A DNA stretch of 64,000 nt from Onstottus_B arcticum. GTDB taxonomy: Bacteria; Acidobacteriota; Blastocatellia; UBA7656. Positions within the stretch are counted from its first letter, which is position 1. Each line of letters opens with the position of its first letter. The notes below the pieces were generated by a model. It was given only the letters and a program-made list of their open reading frames with translations, searched no databases and was not told the origin of the DNA. The stretch covers positions 1 to 64,000 of the forward strand of contig JBBPIE010000033.1 in NCBI GenBank assembly GCA_038040485.1, read 5' to 3'. A program made the position numbers and the translations under genes. Of the stretch, positions 45,110-54,250 are shown in pieces.

Positions 45110-48100
45110 CTAAACTTTGGTCTGTTCCGCCGTCGCGCCGATCACTCTTCCTAACTCCGCAAGCAACTCGTCGCGGCTGAAGTTCCCTTTCTGAATTATT
45201 CGGGCGGTCCCGATGTCGAGCGCGCGCCGCTCTTCGTGCGACAGATCGCGCGCGGTCAGTAGCACTACCGGTATCGAGCGCCAATCCGGATTCAAACTCA
45301 GGCGATGCACCACCTCGAAACCGTCCATCCCCGGTAGCATCAAGTCCAGAATGATTGCGTCCGGCTTCGCGCGAGCAATCTCTTCAAGCGCTTGCCGTCC
45401 GTCAGTCGCGGTCTGTACCTCGTAGCCCCGGTCGCCGATCATCGCAAGAACGAGATCGAGCGCGTCTGGGTCATCGTCCACAACAAGGACGCGGCCCGGC
45501 GAGGCCGACCCCGCGCGTTCGAGCACCGCGATTAGCGCCGCGCGTTCGACCGGCTTGCGCAGGAATATGTCCGCTCCGGCGTCCAGCGAAGTCTGTTCCG
45601 ACTCGGCGTGCCCGGACAATGCGATGATCGCACCGTGCTTCTCAGAACTCGCCAGGCGCTCGACAATGCGAATCGCTTCTTCGACCGAGTCAAGATCAAC
45701 CGTAATGACTGCCGGCCGCGCCAGCCGCGCGATCTCCGCGCCGCGCGCCGGATCGTCCGTCGCCGCGACCGAGTAGCCCGCTTCGGTCAAATACTTCTTG
45801 GTCAGGTATAGCGACGCATGATCGCCATCGATCACCAAGGCGGTCTTGTCGGGGTCTGCGGCCGGGGCTTCAACTTCGTCGGCCGGCGCCGCGTGACCTT
45901 CGATCTCGATCGGCAGAGTCACAGCGAATGAAGAGCCTTCACCAAGCCGGCTCGTTACATCAATCCGGCCGTCCAGCATCTCTACAAGCCGCCGGGTGAT
46001 CGCAAGACCCAATCCCGTCCCGGTTCTGGCGCCCCGGCCCGAGCCGCCAACCTGACGGAACTCTTCGAATACTCTCCCGAGGTCCGACTCGGCTATGCCG
46101 ACGCCGGTGTCGCTTATGGTGATCCGAATTTGATCGCCGCCGGCGCGTTCGGCTGCAACACGCACCTCGCCTTCCTGGGTGAACTTGACCGCGTTTGACA
46201 GAAGGTTGATCAGTATCTGCTGAAGCTTCGTGCGGTCGGTTCGCAGGGCAGGCAGCCCGTTCTCGACTCGGCTTACGAGTTGAATCGGCCGGCCCTCTTT
46301 CAACGACTCGACAACGCCGAGCGCGCGCTCGATCAGGTCGCGAGCGTCCGCAGGCTCGGCATAGACATCCATCCGGCCCGCTTCGATCTTCGACAAGTCG
46401 AGTACGTTGTTGATCAGCCCGAGCAAGTCGCGCGCGTTTCGTGAAACACGTTCGAGGCTTCGGCGGTGCCGGTCGTTCAAACGCAGCGAGCGGTCGTCTA
46501 CGAGCAACGACGTGAATCCGATGATCGCGTTCATCGGCGTCCGAAGCTCGTGTGACATATCGGCAAGGAACCGAGCGCGCGACTGCGCATCAAGCGCAAG
46601 CCGCCGGTTCTCCTCGATCAGGACGCGGTTGCGTTGTTCGAGGTCGGCGCGTGCGCGTTCGCTCGCTTCCGCGCGAGTACCAAGCCTGAGGGCTGTTTCT
46701 TCGAGCCTGGCGGACAACGACTCGAACTGCTTGATCGCTTCTTCGAGTTGCAGATTCACTTCTTCAACCGAACTCTTTTCCTTCTCGAGATCCGCCGAGC
46801 GAAGGCTTTGCGCGGCAAGCTCCTCTTCAAGGCGCGTGGCGGTCTCGCGGAGAGCCGTGTTCTGCACCCCCGAAGCCGCAACCCGTCCCTCGGCTTGCGC
46901 TCGCGTCTCGGCAAGCTCTTTGTTGAGCGAGGCGTTCTCCTGCTCGACAAGGCTTGCGCGTCCGTCCGCAACAGCGAGTGCTTGCATCAACTCGGAGTTA
47001 AGCGAAGTCAGCCGCGCAAGTTCTGCATCGCCGCCGCCGCGCTGGGACTTCGCAAGCTCGCTTCTGAGCCGCTCAACCTCTGCAACCAGTTGCTCGTTCT
47101 CGCCGCTCACCCGGCTGTTCTCGACAGTCAGCCGCTCGCGGTCCTCGGTGGCATCCGCGATGTTCGACTCAAGCTGAACTACGGTTTGCTCGAGCCTCGA
47201 CCGCGAATCCTCGGCCATCTGCAGCGAGCGTTCGAGCTCGGTCACGCTGGCCGAGAGAGCCGCTCGCTCACCTTCGAGCGCGGCGGCCGATTCTTCAAAG
47301 GTCGAATCGCGTTCACCGATCCGCGCGGACTGTTCTTCCAGACGAGCGGCGCGCGAGCTGACTTCCTCGAGTTCGCGCGTGCGATCGGCGATCTCGTCGG
47401 TGAGCGCGAGACGCGCGCGGCTGAAATCACTGAGACTCGCTTCGAGCGCGACAAGCCGCCCCTTGAGTTGCTGATTCTCCTCCTCGAGCCTGTGTCTGTC
47501 CGCTTCCAGGTGGTAAGCCATCTCGGATGCCTGGTGTCCGCTCTCTTCCTGCATCTTTGACAGCGCTTCGTTCTCCTCGCGCAGTTGCCGGGTCTGAGTT
47601 TCCAGCTCCTGCAGCCGGCGGCCGGCTTCCCCGGTCGCACCGGCAAGCGCCTCGCGCTCAACCCTCAGAAAGGCCAGCGACTCTTCGAGCTCGCGCTCTC
47701 GCGTTGTTGCCTGAACCGGCCTGGCTGGGGAACCGTCCCCCCCTAGCCGCTCTCTCAGCGAGTCGCACCGCGACTGAAGCTCGGCGACGCGAATCGCTGC
47801 GACTGCCGCTGGTGCAAGCGCGTCTATCGTCTCCAGTTCGTCTTGTCGAATCGGCCGGCGGTTGAAGACGCCGATCAGCCCGATTGTGCCGGACGCGCTT
47901 CTGAGCGGGTAGAGCGCGTAGGAGTCCGAGCTGTCGGGTTGTTTGCTGTGCTGAAGGCTGAACAGCTTTTCTCCGGTTACGTTCGCTTCGGTGAAATCCG
48001 AGATGCCGCCACTGGTGATCAACGGCGCCTTGAAAACCGACAGCGGAATGCGCGGATACTCGCGGTCTATCTCTGCGCCGCTCGCTGCGATCAGGTGCAT

Positions 48101-48304
48101 GCACATCTGCCGGTTCGTGCATATCTCGGCGAGTGCGCAACGCTCACAGATGTCGCCGCGCTTGACGACCCAAATCTTGCACGTCGGAGATCCAATGTCA
48201 GTCGCGACCTGCTCGGCGATCAGGTCCAGCGCGCGTTCCAGGCTCGAGCCGCGGCCGACTTCGTCAAAGATCTGCCGTATTCGCATTTCTCGGGATGTTT
48301 GCAT
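45110..48304 (-). CDS. Hybrid histidine kinase: GAF-coiled coil-HisKA-HATPase-two receiver domains
   Basis: A soluble sensor kinase of about 1064 residues from the ATG at 48304; a GTG at 48364 would coincide with the predicted transcription start. The GAF-like N-terminal domain (about 10-165) has a four-cysteine cluster C-x2-C-x5-C-x5-C near residue 55. A very long coiled coil (about 185-570) leads to HisKA with DMSHELRTPMNA, a HATPase_c domain (N, G1, G2 boxes: LSNAVKFT, DTGVGI, GTGLGLAI), a degenerate receiver (about 825-935; LVIDGD, TVDLDS) and an intact receiver (about 940-1055; VVDDD, LDLMLPG, LLTA, K near the end). It is likely to phosphorylate its own receiver; no separate output domain. 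Confidence 0.93.
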   Translation of the reverse strand: MQTSREMRIRQIFDEVGRGSSLERALDLIAEQVATDIGSPTCKIWVVKRGDICERCALAEICTNRQMCMHLIAASGAEIDREYPRIPLSVFKAPLITSGGISDFTEANVTGEKLFSLQHSKQPDSSDSYALYPLRSASGTIGLIGVFNRRPIRQDELETIDALAPAAVAAIRVAELQSRCDSLRERLGGDGSPARPVQATTRERELEESLAFLRVEREALAGATGEAGRRLQELETQTRQLREENEALSKMQEESGHQASEMAYHLEADRHRLEEENQQLKGRLVALEASLSDFSRARLALTDEIADRTRELEEVSSRAARLEEQSARIGERDSTFEESAAALEGERAALSASVTELERSLQMAEDSRSRLEQTVVQLESNIADATEDRERLTVENSRVSGENEQLVAEVERLRSELAKSQRGGGDAELARLTSLNSELMQALAVADGRASLVEQENASLNKELAETRAQAEGRVAASGVQNTALRETATRLEEELAAQSLRSADLEKEKSSVEEVNLQLEEAIKQFESLSARLEETALRLGTRAEASERARADLEQRNRVLIEENRRLALDAQSRARFLADMSHELRTPMNAIIGFTSLLVDDRSLRLNDRHRRSLERVSRNARDLLGLINNVLDLSKIEAGRMDVYAEPADARDLIERALGVVESLKEGRPIQLVSRVENGLPALRTDRTKLQQILINLLSNAVKFTQEGEVRVAAERAGGDQIRITISDTGVGIAESDLGRVFEEFRQVGGSGRGARTGTGLGLAITRRLVEMLDGRIDVTSRLGEGSSFAVTLPIEIEGHAAPADEVEAPAADPDKTALVIDGDHASLYLTKKYLTEAGYSVAATDDPARGAEIARLARPAVITVDLDSVEEAIRIVERLASSEKHGAIIALSGHAESEQTSLDAGADIFLRKPVERAALIAVLERAGSASPGRVLVVDDDPDALDLVLAMIGDRGYEVQTATDGRQALEEIARAKPDAIILDLMLPGMDGFEVVHRLSLNPDWRSIPVVLLTARDLSHEERRALDIGTARIIQKGNFSRDELLAELGRVIGATAEQTKV

Positions 48305-48370
48305 TTTTCGAGTGAGCGCGGGAGCTAGCGTTGTCCGGCTTGACCATCCTGCTTCAATGGCCACCCGCTG

Positions 48371-48399
48371 ATTTTAGTACCTCGGCTAGTGACCGTCAA
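48371..48399 (-). promoter_or_regulatory. Strong sigma-70-type promoter of the histidine kinase gene
   Basis: On the minus strand TTGACG (48394-48399), a 17-bp spacer and TAAAAT (48371-48376) give a start near 48364 and a leader of about 60 nt before the ATG at 48304. Confidence 0.6.
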
Positions 48400-48554
48400 T
48401 TATAAGCTTTGAGACCGGGACTGGGTCGCCGGCCGGAAATCAGCCGATTCGCAGGGAAGCTAACCTGATCGAGGATGTTGCGGGCTCCTTGTTCGCTTCG
48501 GGCTGGCGATATAAACTTGACGGGCGGCTTGATGAACCCAGGATTCGCTTCACT

Positions 48555-49028
48555 ATGTCCGAAGACATCAGACAAAAGATTCAAGACGAACTGAAGCAAC
48601 TCGAAACCGAGTTGAGGACCGAAATCCCGGCGGAACTAAAGCGAGCCGTGGCGATGGGCGATCTTTCGGAGAACGCCGAGTATGAATCTGCGCGCAGTCG
48701 ACAGGACTTCGTGCGGGCACGGATCGCGAACCTGCGGAAGCGCATGGCCGATGTGTCCCGCTTGGATACCTCACGGCTACCGCACGACCGGGTGGCTTAC
48801 GGTTCAACGGTCAAGCTTGACGACCTGGACACGGGCGAGGAGTTCAACTACAAGCTCGTGATGGCCGAAGACTCGGACGCGTCGCAGAACAAGATATCGA
48901 CGACCTCACCGATCGGGCGCGGACTGATGGGCAAGAGCGAGGGCGACGAGGTCGAAATAACCACTCCGTCAGGGAAACGACGCTTTGAGATAGTCAAACT
49001 GATGACAGTCCACGATAAGGCGGATTAG
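48555..49028 (+). CDS. greA: Transcription elongation factor GreA
   Basis: A 157-residue protein of the usual GreA size, which reactivates backtracked RNA polymerase by stimulating transcript cleavage. The N-terminal coiled coil (about 1-75) has ELKQLETELR and the GreA tip GDLSENAEYESAR with acidic residues; the C-terminal FKBP-like domain ends TTSPIGRGLMGKSEGDEVEI (cut). The start is the ATG at 48555. It is divergent from the histidine kinase gene. Confidence 0.95.
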   Translation: MSEDIRQKIQDELKQLETELRTEIPAELKRAVAMGDLSENAEYESARSRQDFVRARIANLRKRMADVSRLDTSRLPHDRVAYGSTVKLDDLDTGEEFNYKLVMAEDSDASQNKISTTSPIGRGLMGKSEGDEVEITTPSGKRRFEIVKLMTVHDKAD

Positions 49029-49185
49029 CCAAAACTGGCCTGGCGCTGGCGCGTAAAAAGAGGTGCCTGGCGCGCCTGTAGCGGCTCAAATCTTTCAAAC
49101 TCCCACTCCTTGACAATGAGGTTGCGGCTTTGCAATAGTAGCGCTTCGCTGGTGGCGGCGATGGCCTAAGCACGGAGGCCTGTTG

Positions 49186-49896
49186 ATGATAAGTGAAGCC
49201 ATCGGGACCGGTGGTAAGCGGATACTGGGAGCAATCGTTCGCTGGGTTTCGCGAAGCCGGATAAACCCTAACGTTCTGACCTTCATCGGGCTGCTTATCA
49301 ACATCGGCTGCGGCGTGCTGTACGGCTACGGGATGTTTTTCAAGGCGGGGTTGTTGATGATCCTCGCCAACGTCTTTGATATGCTGGACGGACACGTGGC
49401 GCGGCTTCGAGGTCGAGTTACCAGGTTCGGTGCGTTCTTTGATTCGGTTATCGATCGCTATTCTGACATAATAGTGTATGTCGGAATAATGGTCTTCTAT
49501 GCGCGCGACACCGAGAAGCATTCGACGCTGCTCGTGGCATTGACAGGGCTCGCGCTGGTAGGCTCCGTGATGGTCAGCTACTCGCGTGCGCGAGCCGAGT
49601 CGCTGGACATTGCGTGCAAAGTCGGTTTCCTCGAACGGCCGGAGCGAGTGGTTTTGTTGATCATCGGTTCGCTGACCGAAATCGGTCCGGCTTCGAACCC
49701 GTTCCTGCACAAGATGCCGCAGGTGCTTTGGGTGCTGGCCTTGTTGTCGCACTGGACCGTGGTGCACAGGGTTTATCACACGTGGCGCGAACTGCGAGAG
49801 CCCGATCGCGCTGCCGTCGAAGCCGAGCGCTTGAAGCGAGAGGAAGCACCAGGCGAAGAAAAGCTTTTGAGAGCGGAACATTTCGTCCAGAACTGA
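49186..49896 (+). CDS. CDP-alcohol phosphatidyltransferase family protein
   Basis: An integral inner-membrane enzyme of 236 residues transferring a phosphatidyl group from CDP-diacylglycerol to an alcohol acceptor. The hallmark D-x2-DG-x2-AR-x8-G-x3-D-x3-D is present as DMLDGHVARL....RFGAFFDSVID (about 64-89). About six membrane segments. The acceptor could be inositol phosphate, glycerol phosphate or another alcohol. The ATG at 49186 follows GGAGG (49174-49178). The C-terminal tail is acidic/basic and cytosolic. Confidence 0.93.
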   Translation: MISEAIGTGGKRILGAIVRWVSRSRINPNVLTFIGLLINIGCGVLYGYGMFFKAGLLMILANVFDMLDGHVARLRGRVTRFGAFFDSVIDRYSDIIVYVGIMVFYARDTEKHSTLLVALTGLALVGSVMVSYSRARAESLDIACKVGFLERPERVVLLIIGSLTEIGPASNPFLHKMPQVLWVLALLSHWTVVHRVYHTWRELREPDRAAVEAERLKREEAPGEEKLLRAEHFVQN

Positions 49897-49970
49897 TTTT
49901 GAGTTCTGCAAGGAAGACAACTGTGGACGCGACGATTGGAATTCAGAATCAGTTCGGAAGGAAGCAGTCG

Positions 49971-50708
49971 ATGGATTGCCCGTGTTGCGGCGTGAGCATA
50001 ACGCTTGGCGTGGAGCGGTGCGGGTGCGGAGCCCGGTTCGTGGGCGAGCCGCTCGACGATGCGCCGCTCAAGATCCAGCGCCTGGGACCCGTCATGACTT
50101 CGGTTTTGCTGCTCGCGATTGTTGTCGTGGTGTCACTCGCCTTCACGAAGTGGCTGGCGTTTGCAGGGGTTGTAGTGTTGTGGTCTTCGTGGCGAGCGGT
50201 GAAGCTTGCCCGGCGAAATCCGGAATGGTACGGCGGTTATCGAACAGCAGCGACGACGCTGACCATGACGATCCTTGCAAGCACGATTCTGGGGGCTTAC
50301 GGCATTTCTCACATTCCAATCGCTCTCGAAAACCGGCGCATCCGCCAGATAGCAGCGACCCAGGCGCTTTGCTATCACGTCCAAATCTTGCTCGAAGAGT
50401 ACAAGCGTACTTATGGCTCGTACCCAAGGAACGCGCAGGAATACGAAAAGGCGATAGGGAAATCGCTCCCGATGGATTATTGGGAACAGAGCATCAAGTA
50501 CCAAAGCTACACCGATGCAATCGCCGACGGAACTAACCCATCGTCACTCGGCCGGACCGGCCTTCCCTTCAACAATTTTGAGCTGCGCTCGGCAGGACCG
50601 GACGGCAAGCTCGGCACCGATGACGACGTCATCATGCGCGACGGCATATTCTTCCCGAACTCCGAAGTAAGGAAACAGCCAGCAGGCCGAATCTCGGCTG
50701 ATCGATAG
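49971..50708 (+). CDS. Zinc-ribbon membrane protein with pseudopilin-like C-terminal segment
   Basis: A 245-residue protein. The start is the ATG at 49971 after GGAAGGAAG; the frame is open further upstream but overlaps the previous gene. The N-terminal CPCCG and CGCGA pairs form a zinc ribbon (about 3-22). Two hydrophobic segments (about 42-72 and 92-112) precede a C-terminal domain resembling the end of GspG-type pseudopilins (ELRSAGPDGKLGTDDDV), where the Asp cluster binds calcium. No pilin-type leader is seen, so this is not a standard pseudopilin. Confidence 0.8.
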   Translation: MDCPCCGVSITLGVERCGCGARFVGEPLDDAPLKIQRLGPVMTSVLLLAIVVVVSLAFTKWLAFAGVVVLWSSWRAVKLARRNPEWYGGYRTAATTLTMTILASTILGAYGISHIPIALENRRIRQIAATQALCYHVQILLEEYKRTYGSYPRNAQEYEKAIGKSLPMDYWEQSIKYQSYTDAIADGTNPSSLGRTGLPFNNFELRSAGPDGKLGTDDDVIMRDGIFFPNSEVRKQPAGRISADR

Positions 50709-50822
50709 CAGGCGACCGTGCAACGGGCCCAAGGGCTTTCGGCCGGCGCACCGCTATCGGGAAAGCTTGTGCTGCGCTCTTACTAAGTTCGCGGCCGCGC
50801 CGGTCTCAACCCTCCTGCGTTT

Positions 50823-52337
50823 ATGTTTAGCAAGCTGCTGATCGCCAATCGCGGGGAGATAGCGGTCCGAATCGCGCGGGCCTGCCGTGAGATGGGTATT
50901 TCACCCGTCGCGGTTTACTCGGACGCCGACCGCGCGTCCCTTCACGTTCGCGTCGCAGAAGAAGCCGTTCACATCGGGCCGTCACCCTCCAACGAAAGCT
51001 ACCTCGTCATCGACAAGATCATCGGCGCCGCGCGACAAGTCGGCGCGGAAGCGATTCACCCCGGCTATGGATTCCTTTCAGAGAACGCCGGCTTCGCCCA
51101 GGCAGTTGAAGACGCCGGCCTTGTGCTGATAGGCCCGCCGGCTTCTGCGATGCGATTAATGGGGTCCAAGACCAGTGCTCGCATCACAGCGCAAACCGCG
51201 GGCGTTCCGCTTGTGCCCGGGACTACAAGCTCGTTGGCTTCACTCGAGGAAGCCGAGTCAGTCGCTGAAGCCGTCGGCTACCCGATCATGCTCAAAGCCG
51301 CATCGGGCGGAGGCGGCAAGGGAATGCGGCTTGTGCGCTCGCGTGAGGAACTCGCGAGCGCCTACTCGCTCGCGCAGTCCGAAGCCGCTTCGAGTTTCAA
51401 TGATGCGTCGGTTTACATCGAGAAGTACATCGACCGGCCTCGCCACGTTGAGATTCAGTTGATCGGCGACCGTCACGGAAACATTGTTTATCTCGGCGAG
51501 CGTGAGTGCTCGCTTCAACGGCGTCATCAGAAAGTCATCGAGGAGTGTCCCTCTCCCGTGCTCGACGAAGGGCTGCGTCAGCGAATGGGAGAGGCGGCCG
51601 TCAAGGTCGCGCGCGCGGCCGGCTACGTGAACGCCGGAACTGTTGAGTTCCTTTTGGATGCGCAGCGGAATTTCTACTTCCTTGAGATGAACACCCGGCT
51701 TCAGGTCGAGCACCCGGTCACCGAACTGGTCACCGGCCGCGACCTGGTTCACGAGCAGATAAGAGTCGCCGCCGGCGAGAAGCTGTCGTTTGCTCAAGAG
51801 GACATTGCGATGCGAGGCGCCGCAATCGAGTGCCGCATCTATGCCGAGGATCCCGACAACGGCTTCCTGCCGAGCCCCGGGCTGATCACAAGGTTGGTGG
51901 AGCCCGCGGGGCCGGGCGTTCGGTACGACAGCGGCAGTTATCAAGGTTGGGAAGTGCCGATCTTCTACGATTCGCTGCTCGCGAAGTTGTGCGTGTGGGC
52001 CGAGACTCGCGAGGCGGCAGTGAATCGGCTTACGCGAGTCCTCGATGAATACACAATCGAGGGTATCAACACCACGCTCCCTTTCTTTCGCGCGGTAGCG
52101 CGCGACCCGGAATTCAGACGCGGCGAGTTTGATACAGGATTCATCGATCGGTTCCTCAGTCCCGAGGCCAGAGCAAAGCGCTCAAACGATGGCCCGGCCG
52201 ACCCGACGCTCGCTGACCTTGCGGCGATCGCGGCGGTGTTGCACTCAAAGGCTTCCGCGCGCGGAGCCGCATCTTCGCAGGGACGTTCGGATGAAAGCCG
52301 CTGGAAGCTTGAGGCGCGGCTTGCTCAACGACGGTGA
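50823..52337 (+). CDS. accC: Biotin carboxylase subunit (acyl-CoA/acetyl-CoA carboxylase)
   Basis: A 504-residue biotin carboxylase: ATP-grasp enzyme that carboxylates biotin on the carrier protein. It has the standard opening KLLIANRGEIAVRI, the GGGGKGM ATP-binding loop, the ERECSLQRRHQK motif, EMNTRLQVEHPV and IECRIYAEDP. It is slightly longer than typical AccC, with a C-terminal extension. Together with the biotin carrier that follows, it could belong to an acyl-CoA carboxylase such as propionyl- or methylcrotonyl-type; no carboxyltransferase gene is in the window, so the specific substrate is unknown. Confidence 0.93.
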   Translation: MFSKLLIANRGEIAVRIARACREMGISPVAVYSDADRASLHVRVAEEAVHIGPSPSNESYLVIDKIIGAARQVGAEAIHPGYGFLSENAGFAQAVEDAGLVLIGPPASAMRLMGSKTSARITAQTAGVPLVPGTTSSLASLEEAESVAEAVGYPIMLKAASGGGGKGMRLVRSREELASAYSLAQSEAASSFNDASVYIEKYIDRPRHVEIQLIGDRHGNIVYLGERECSLQRRHQKVIEECPSPVLDEGLRQRMGEAAVKVARAAGYVNAGTVEFLLDAQRNFYFLEMNTRLQVEHPVTELVTGRDLVHEQIRVAAGEKLSFAQEDIAMRGAAIECRIYAEDPDNGFLPSPGLITRLVEPAGPGVRYDSGSYQGWEVPIFYDSLLAKLCVWAETREAAVNRLTRVLDEYTIEGINTTLPFFRAVARDPEFRRGEFDTGFIDRFLSPEARAKRSNDGPADPTLADLAAIAAVLHSKASARGAASSQGRSDESRWKLEARLAQRR

Positions 52338-52363
52338 CGCGCAATCCGCAGTTTGGCTCAAAC

Positions 52364-52855
52364 ATGAAATACGAAGCGGAGATAGACGGTCATCAGATAA
52401 GCCTCGAAGTCGAGCAACGCAACGGGCGTGTCGTTGCCGCGGCCGGCCAGCGAAGCTACGACATGGAAGTGACCAGCCCGGAACCCGGTGTGTACCTGAT
52501 GTTCCTGGGAGACCAGGTTTTCGAAGCGCGTGTTTGGTCCGCGGATACAAACTCGTTGCGCGTAGCAGTGGGCGGCCGCCTGTTCACCGCAAGCATCATC
52601 GACCGCAAGCATCGTCGAACCGTCGAACACCGTCCGGAAGGCCCCCAGCAGATTACTGCGCCTATGCCGGGGAAAGTAGTTCGAGTTCTGTTAAGGCCTG
52701 GCGACGAGGTTGCCGCAGGCCAGGGAGTCATCGTCGTTGAAGCGATGAAGATGCAGAACGAAATCAAGTCCACCAAAGCCGGCCGCATCCTGGAAATCCG
52801 CGTCGCTGAAGGCGAATCCGTCAACAACAAACAGGTGCTTGCCATCGTCGAATAA
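52364..52855 (+). CDS. Biotin carboxyl carrier domain protein
   Basis: A 163-residue carrier with an N-terminal beta domain (about 1-85) and a C-terminal biotinyl domain carrying the EAMKM motif (biotin-accepting K about 129) preceded by APMPGKV. The ATG at 52364 begins a family-typical MKYEAEI; a GTG at 52334 overlapping the biotin carboxylase stop (GTGA) is possible and would couple translation. A perfect 24-bp inverted repeat follows the stop. Confidence 0.9.
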   Translation: MKYEAEIDGHQISLEVEQRNGRVVAAAGQRSYDMEVTSPEPGVYLMFLGDQVFEARVWSADTNSLRVAVGGRLFTASIIDRKHRRTVEHRPEGPQQITAPMPGKVVRVLLRPGDEVAAGQGVIVVEAMKMQNEIKSTKAGRILEIRVAEGESVNNKQVLAIVE

Positions 52856-52863
52856 CCCGCCTG

Positions 52864-52945
52864 GTAGCATAGACTTTAGTCTGTGTGTTCGATGTAAACG
52901 AGCTATGAACATCGAGGACGCCACACAGACTAAAGTCTATGCTAC
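52864..52945. repeat. Perfect 24-bp inverted repeat
   Basis: Arms GTAGCATAGACTTTAGTCTG... (52864-52887) and its exact complement (52922-52945) enclose a 34-nt spacer that itself contains CGATGT/ACATCG. The arm includes the palindrome AGACTTTAGTCT. It lies between the convergent biotin carrier and prfA genes and may act as a bidirectional terminator or be a mobile hairpin. Confidence 0.9.
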
Positions 52946-53063
52946 TTCTTCAGGCAAATCCCTATCATGTTGTGGCGATGGTTGGTTTGTGGCGATGGAT
53001 TGGTTGGGTGTGTTCGTCCGGCGGTCAGTTCTTTTTTGAGATTCGCGGCGGCTGAGCTGCCTC

Positions 53064-54140
53064 CTAGGCGGCTTCAGCGTCACCCTTGAGCTTCTCGGCT
53101 TGATAGTGCGCAACCAGCGCGTCTATCAACTCCCCGATGTCGCCTTCCATGAAAAGGTTCAACTGGTGGGACGTGTAGCCAATGCGATGATCCGTGACGC
53201 GATTGTCTTTGAAGTTGTACGTGCGAATCTTTTCCGAACGGTCGCCCGAGCCTACCATCGAACGCCGTTCGCTCGCGATAGCCTGGTGCTGTTTGTCCTG
53301 CTCCATCTCGAGCAGGCGCGAGCGCAGCACTCGCATCGCCTTCTCGCGATTCTTGATCTGCGACTTTTCGTCCTGCATCGACACAACGGTGTTTGAAGGA
53401 AGGTGAGTTATTCGCACAGCCGAGTAAGTCGTGTTCACCGACTGGCCGCCGGGACCCGAAGAGCAGAACGTGTCGATGCGTAAGTCCTTCGCATCTATCT
53501 TGATGTCGACTTCTTCGGCCTCAGGAAGAACGGCGACTGTGATAGCCGACGTGTGAATGCGGCCCGATGCTTCGGTCTGAGGAACGCGCTGGACTCGATG
53601 AACGCCCGATTCGTGTTTGAGCTTCGAGTAGACGCGCGTGCCTTCGATCAGCAGGATCGCTTCCTTGAGACCGCCGATGCCTGACTCGCTTGCTTCCAGG
53701 ACTTGAACGCGCCACTTCTGCCGCTCGCCGTATCGCGTGTACATGCGAACGATCTCTGCAGCGAACAGCGTAGCTTCATCGCCGCCGGTCCCGGCTCGAA
53801 TCTCGAGTATGACGTTCTTCTCGTCGTTCGGATCTTTTGGCAACAGCAAGACTTTCAGCTCGGCTTCAATGGCATCGCGGCGCTCTTGAAGCTCCGCCAG
53901 TTCGCCGCGTGCCAGCGCAAGCATCTCGGCGTCATCTTCGGCGGTCAACATCTCCTCCGTCTCGGCTACGCCGCGGGCAAGCGATTTGTACTCGCGATAC
54001 TTGCCGACGATTTCTTCGAGTTCGCGGTGTTGCCGCGCCGTGCGGGTGTACTTCTGCTGGTCCGCCAGCAGCTCCGGATCGCTGAGCTGTTGCGAAACGT
54101 CTTCAAGCCTTAGTTCGATTGCATCTAATCTGCTAAACAT
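53064..54140 (-). CDS. prfA: Peptide chain release factor 1
   Basis: Recognises UAA and UAG stop codons and triggers peptide release. It has 358 residues. It contains the RF1 family GGQ motif in GPGGQSVNTTYSAVRITH (about 235), and the anticodon-recognition region VPQTEASGRIHTSA. The ATG at 54140 is preceded on the minus strand by an array of heptads, with no clear Shine-Dalgarno. RF1 does not read UGA, so it would not compete at the UGA of the candidate selenoprotein gene. Confidence 0.97.
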   Translation of the reverse strand: MFSRLDAIELRLEDVSQQLSDPELLADQQKYTRTARQHRELEEIVGKYREYKSLARGVAETEEMLTAEDDAEMLALARGELAELQERRDAIEAELKVLLLPKDPNDEKNVILEIRAGTGGDEATLFAAEIVRMYTRYGERQKWRVQVLEASESGIGGLKEAILLIEGTRVYSKLKHESGVHRVQRVPQTEASGRIHTSAITVAVLPEAEEVDIKIDAKDLRIDTFCSSGPGGQSVNTTYSAVRITHLPSNTVVSMQDEKSQIKNREKAMRVLRSRLLEMEQDKQHQAIASERRSMVGSGDRSEKIRTYNFKDNRVTDHRIGYTSHQLNLFMEGDIGELIDALVAHYQAEKLKGDAEAA

Positions 54141-54141
54141 G

Positions 54142-54250
54142 GGTCTCTGGTCTGTGGTTTCTGGTTTGTGGTTTCTGGTTTGTGGTTTCTGGTTCGTGTC
54201 CGCCGGCTTCTTTCGAACCGGAAACCAGAAACCAGAAACTAGAAACCAAC
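54142..54250. repeat. Inverted heptad-repeat array between DUF1385 gene and prfA
   Basis: The plus-strand left arm has eight in-phase 7-bp units (GGTCTCT, GGTCTGT, GGTTTCT, GGTTTGT, then alternating) at 54142-54197. The right arm (54215-54250) is the complement type (GGAAACC, AGAAACC, AGAAACT, AGAAACC). It fills the whole gap and its right arm supplies the stop codon of DUF1385. It ends 1 bp before the prfA ATG. Confidence 0.9.

Noticed and set aside
46407..47560. Plus-strand open frames opposite the histidine kinase coiled coil
   Set aside because: The Arg/Ser/Leu-rich translations are antisense to the Glu/Leu/Arg repeats of the coiled coil and carry no domain.
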